From Trichosphaerium sp. ATCC 40318 (taxonomy: Eukaryota > Discosea > Flabellinia > Trichosidae), in the NCBI GenBank assembly GCA_038496445.1, contig JALMLS010000278.1, positions 1 through 64,000 of the forward strand: DNA of 64,000 bases, given 5' to 3'. A program made the translations under genes and the position numbers. Positions 61,438-64,000 of the stretch are shown here, one piece after another (the stretch's first letter is position 1; each line of letters begins with the position of its first letter). Below the pieces are notes generated by a model. That model was not told the origin of the DNA, did not search any database, and worked only from the letters and a program-made list of their open reading frames with translations.

Positions 61438-64000
61438 ATGGACCTTCACGAAACCATACCGCATTTAAATGCCCGCGAACGCGTCGATCTAGCTTTAGAA
61501 CGACTGAGCGCTAATAAAAACGGCGCTACAGTCCCAGAAATACAACAGCTCATAGACAGGTGCCAATAGGATTATAAAAAATTCCTTTTTGTAAATTATT
61601 TAAATCTTTACGTTCTTTCTAGTCATCTTAAAGAGCACCAACCTAAATCACGCGCACCATATATACAAAGAATATTACAAGAGGTACGACGAGTAGCTGA
61701 AATTTTACTACAACGGAAATTTGCTTCCACAAAGCAGGAGTCGTTTTTTTCTTCACGACGCGTTGCAAATGTCGGTTTTATAGCATGGCGACGTTTCTGT
61801 TTAAGAATCAAAATGTCGCTCGAAAACACACTTTTGAGCTTTGCTTCCTGAAACAAACAATGTGCGTTGTGTTGTTCCTCACAACAGTGATTAGGGTATG
61901 AACTACAAATGGTTCAAGCAAATAGGACGTCAAAGATGGGCTTGGGGCGAATGTCGATTTCAAGCGGAGGAAGACTATAAATACCTTGCTGCAAGTCTTC
62001 CTACAGGTTCTTATGTACCAAGGAGGATGCAATATATGAGAAATAGATACATACGACATAAGAAGACAGGGATCTTATCATCAGAGAGAGCTCTTTTACA
62101 AAAAAAGGTAGCAGCAGCTCAAGAAAAACGTTCAGTTATTTCATCCCAACCTGTATCAAAGTTACCACCCTGGGGGAATACACTACCTCCTCTGACGCGT
62201 TACGAATGTCCACCTAAACTACTACCTTCTGTACCACAACAACAAGTTCAGACCCAACAAGTACAAGAGATGAAGAAAGAACCACAAACACATCAACCTA
62301 AAGTGAACATATGTAGCCTGCCTATACTACAAAAACCACCTCCTTCTTCTGTACCTGATTCAGATATGGTTGATATGGTTGATATGGATGATGGAGAATC
62401 ATTGGATGCTTGGAAAGAGTTCGATCACACAGACTGTTCAATTGACGATGTACGTTGGCAGTTTTTTTTTTTGTGTTTTATTTAAAAGCCATTTTCTTTG
62501 TATTGACCTGTTGTCTTTGTAGCAAGAAGAAGGTGATTCTGATGCTTGGGAGGGTGAGTCCAATGTCGTGATAGAGGCAGATTATTCCGGTCTTTCTTGT
62601 ATACCACGGGCCAAGGGATTGGGTACTTATAGCCGTGTACGTTGTATAGAAGTGTTTTAATTCAAAAAATTACTTTGGCTCATTCTAATTCCTTTTAAGG
62701 GTTGGTCCAATAAGGTGCTTTTACTTGATGACAAGAGGCGCGCAATATTCAATAGCATATTAGCACGCCCTCACCGACACAAAGAGTGCGTTAACGCCTA
62801 AAACACGCGAATTTCTTTACGATATTTTTTTTCTGTTAAAATTATTTCGAGATTTTTTTCAGCTTTTGTTCACAATTTTCAAGCTCGCCGTTACCTCTTT
62901 GGGTTTTGTTGTTTAAATAGCTAATTGGCTTTTTAAGGTATCAATGGACAGACGTACTTTTCTCTCATAAAACCAAGACTACTACGAGGACTGTTAGAAA
63001 GGTAATAAATCAACTAAATCAGCTGTTTAAATCAATTTTTTTTTTCAATTTTGGTTGTGCTTTTTTCGTTCACACGTTACCCATTGTGTCATAATTGACT
63101 TGCCACCCAGGGTTACAAAAAAACAAATGGAACACCTATATTTATAGCCGGCAAATTTATTGAATACACCATGTCGGAATGTCCTAGTTCAAAATTTTTA
63201 TATCTTATTGATGAAATTCATATTATGCTTGAGTTGAAGAATTTGAAGCATATTGTACAACTTATAGACTACTATGTCGATCCTGTAGTACGTATTTATT
63301 CTACCATGTTGTATGCCTACGCTTGGTGTTAATATGGTTTTGTTTAGAAGCTTGCTTTGGTCATTGTTATGCCTCTTTTGGCTCGATGTTTACCAAACCC
63401 AAAACAATATAATATATGCGCTAAACAGTTGATTACTGCTACAGCAAATATGCATAGAAGTGGTTACTTGCACCACGATATAAAGCGAGGTAATGTAATG
63501 TGGGAAAAGGAAGGAGAGGTACGTCACAGCGTCCGACTTTTTAATAGAACGTTCCTTTTTTTGTTGACTTTTTTTTGTATTAGAGTATTTGTTTAATTGA
63601 CTTTGGGATAAGTCGTCCGTTTTCTAATCTATGTAAACATACACCTGATTTTATACCTGGTACACCAAAGTACAGACCAAAGGATCTTTGTTGCACAAAG
63701 GCTTTTGATGGCTATGGTGTAGGCAAGACAATAGAGCGGTGGATTGAGGTACAATAGTTTTTTTTTCTTTGCTTTTTTTTATGCTTTTCTCACTCCTTTT
63801 GTTTCAGCTCTCTGGAACTCCACTTCCAAAAGATCGAGCCCGGTTAGAAGCATTAGTTCGAGTTTTAACAACAGAAAGTCGAGCGAGCAGGATGGATTTA
63901 GAGTCAGTTTTGCGACGAAGCGATGAGTTTTTTGGAACGAGTTGGACAGAGTCAAGCTCTGATTGGAGTGACGCTGATGCTGAGGATGATGACGATGACG
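61438..64000 (+). CDS. Protein kinase with N-terminal unknown domain (3' end outside window)
   Basis: The first exons encode MDLHETIPHLNARERVDLAL and SRAPYIQRILQEGMNYKWFK (joined across a 205-nt intron). A basic/aromatic region (QIGRQRWAWGECRFQAEEDY) and a Q/P-rich acidic linker follow. From about 63100 a kinase domain is clear: a beta-3 lysine (IFIAGKFIEY), the hinge VIVMPLLARC, the catalytic loop LHHDIKRGNVMW (HxDxKxxN), the DFG motif (CLIDFGIS) and GTPKYRPKD near the end of the activation segment. It continues with LSGTPLPKDRARLEALVRVL, then an acidic tail. The catalytic residues look intact. Kinase group not assigned; the HHD in place of HRD is unusual. Confidence 0.8.

Overview
The window is nuclear DNA of an intron-dense, compact eukaryote. 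Introns are mostly about 30-65 nt with GT..AG ends. GTACGT-type donors are frequent, GC content is modest, and genes sit a few hundred bases apart on both strands. The gene content does not fit a bacterium, plant or animal. It includes a fungal-type Zn2Cys6 regulator, an RGS-domain protein, a WASP-like actin nucleator, an Integrator subunit 1 homologue (absent from well-studied Dikarya), a potato-inhibitor-I protein, GT61 glycosyltransferases and a protein with a repeat known from early-diverging fungi and protists. An early-diverging fungus or a free-living protist is the best guess; the exact lineage cannot be read from the sequence.

Layout. 1-10.1 kb: the tail of an unknown gene, then a 2.6 kb block (692 to about 3335) that is a decayed second copy of 7176 to about 9830. 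The block holds part of a GT61 gene and a SAP/zinc-finger gene. Its 3' end cuts off a nucleostemin-family GTPase. Between the two copies lies an Sfp-type phosphopantetheinyl transferase. 10.2-25.2 kb: a TMBIM/Lifeguard membrane protein, a small two-TM protein, the 8.3 kb Integrator subunit 1 gene, a GNAT acetyltransferase and a Zn2Cys6 regulator, all on the minus strand.

25.3-43.7 kb is a stress-gene island. It holds a BiP-like HSP70 and then an inverted duplication with arms of about 3.3 kb. Each arm carries a metallothionein-like gene, a secreted TIM-barrel-like protein and a glutathione S-transferase. The 9 kb spacer holds a UvrD/Srs2-type helicase, a potato inhibitor I, an unknown basic protein and an RGS protein. 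Broken pieces of GST and HSP70 lie at opposite ends of the island, and arrays of CAGGG..CCCTG inverted repeats sit in front of both metallothionein genes.

43.8-64 kb: a PMS1-like MutL homologue, unknown ORFs, an F-box/NHL-like protein, a two-hotdog acyl thioesterase, the WASP-like protein (EF-hand, SH3, CRIB, poly-proline, WH2, acidic tail), a CCR4/nocturnin-type phosphohydrolase, a cysteine-rich F-box-like protein, a leucine-rich fragment, a gene of tandem 'GFW..LGIK..DW..YP.W' repeats, and a protein kinase that runs off the right edge.

All intron positions were worked out by eye, so gene ends are firmer than internal exon edges. CACGTG is far more common than expected across introns and spacers. 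Single-base homopolymer differences between the two 2.6 kb copies leave open that part of the decay is an assembly error.
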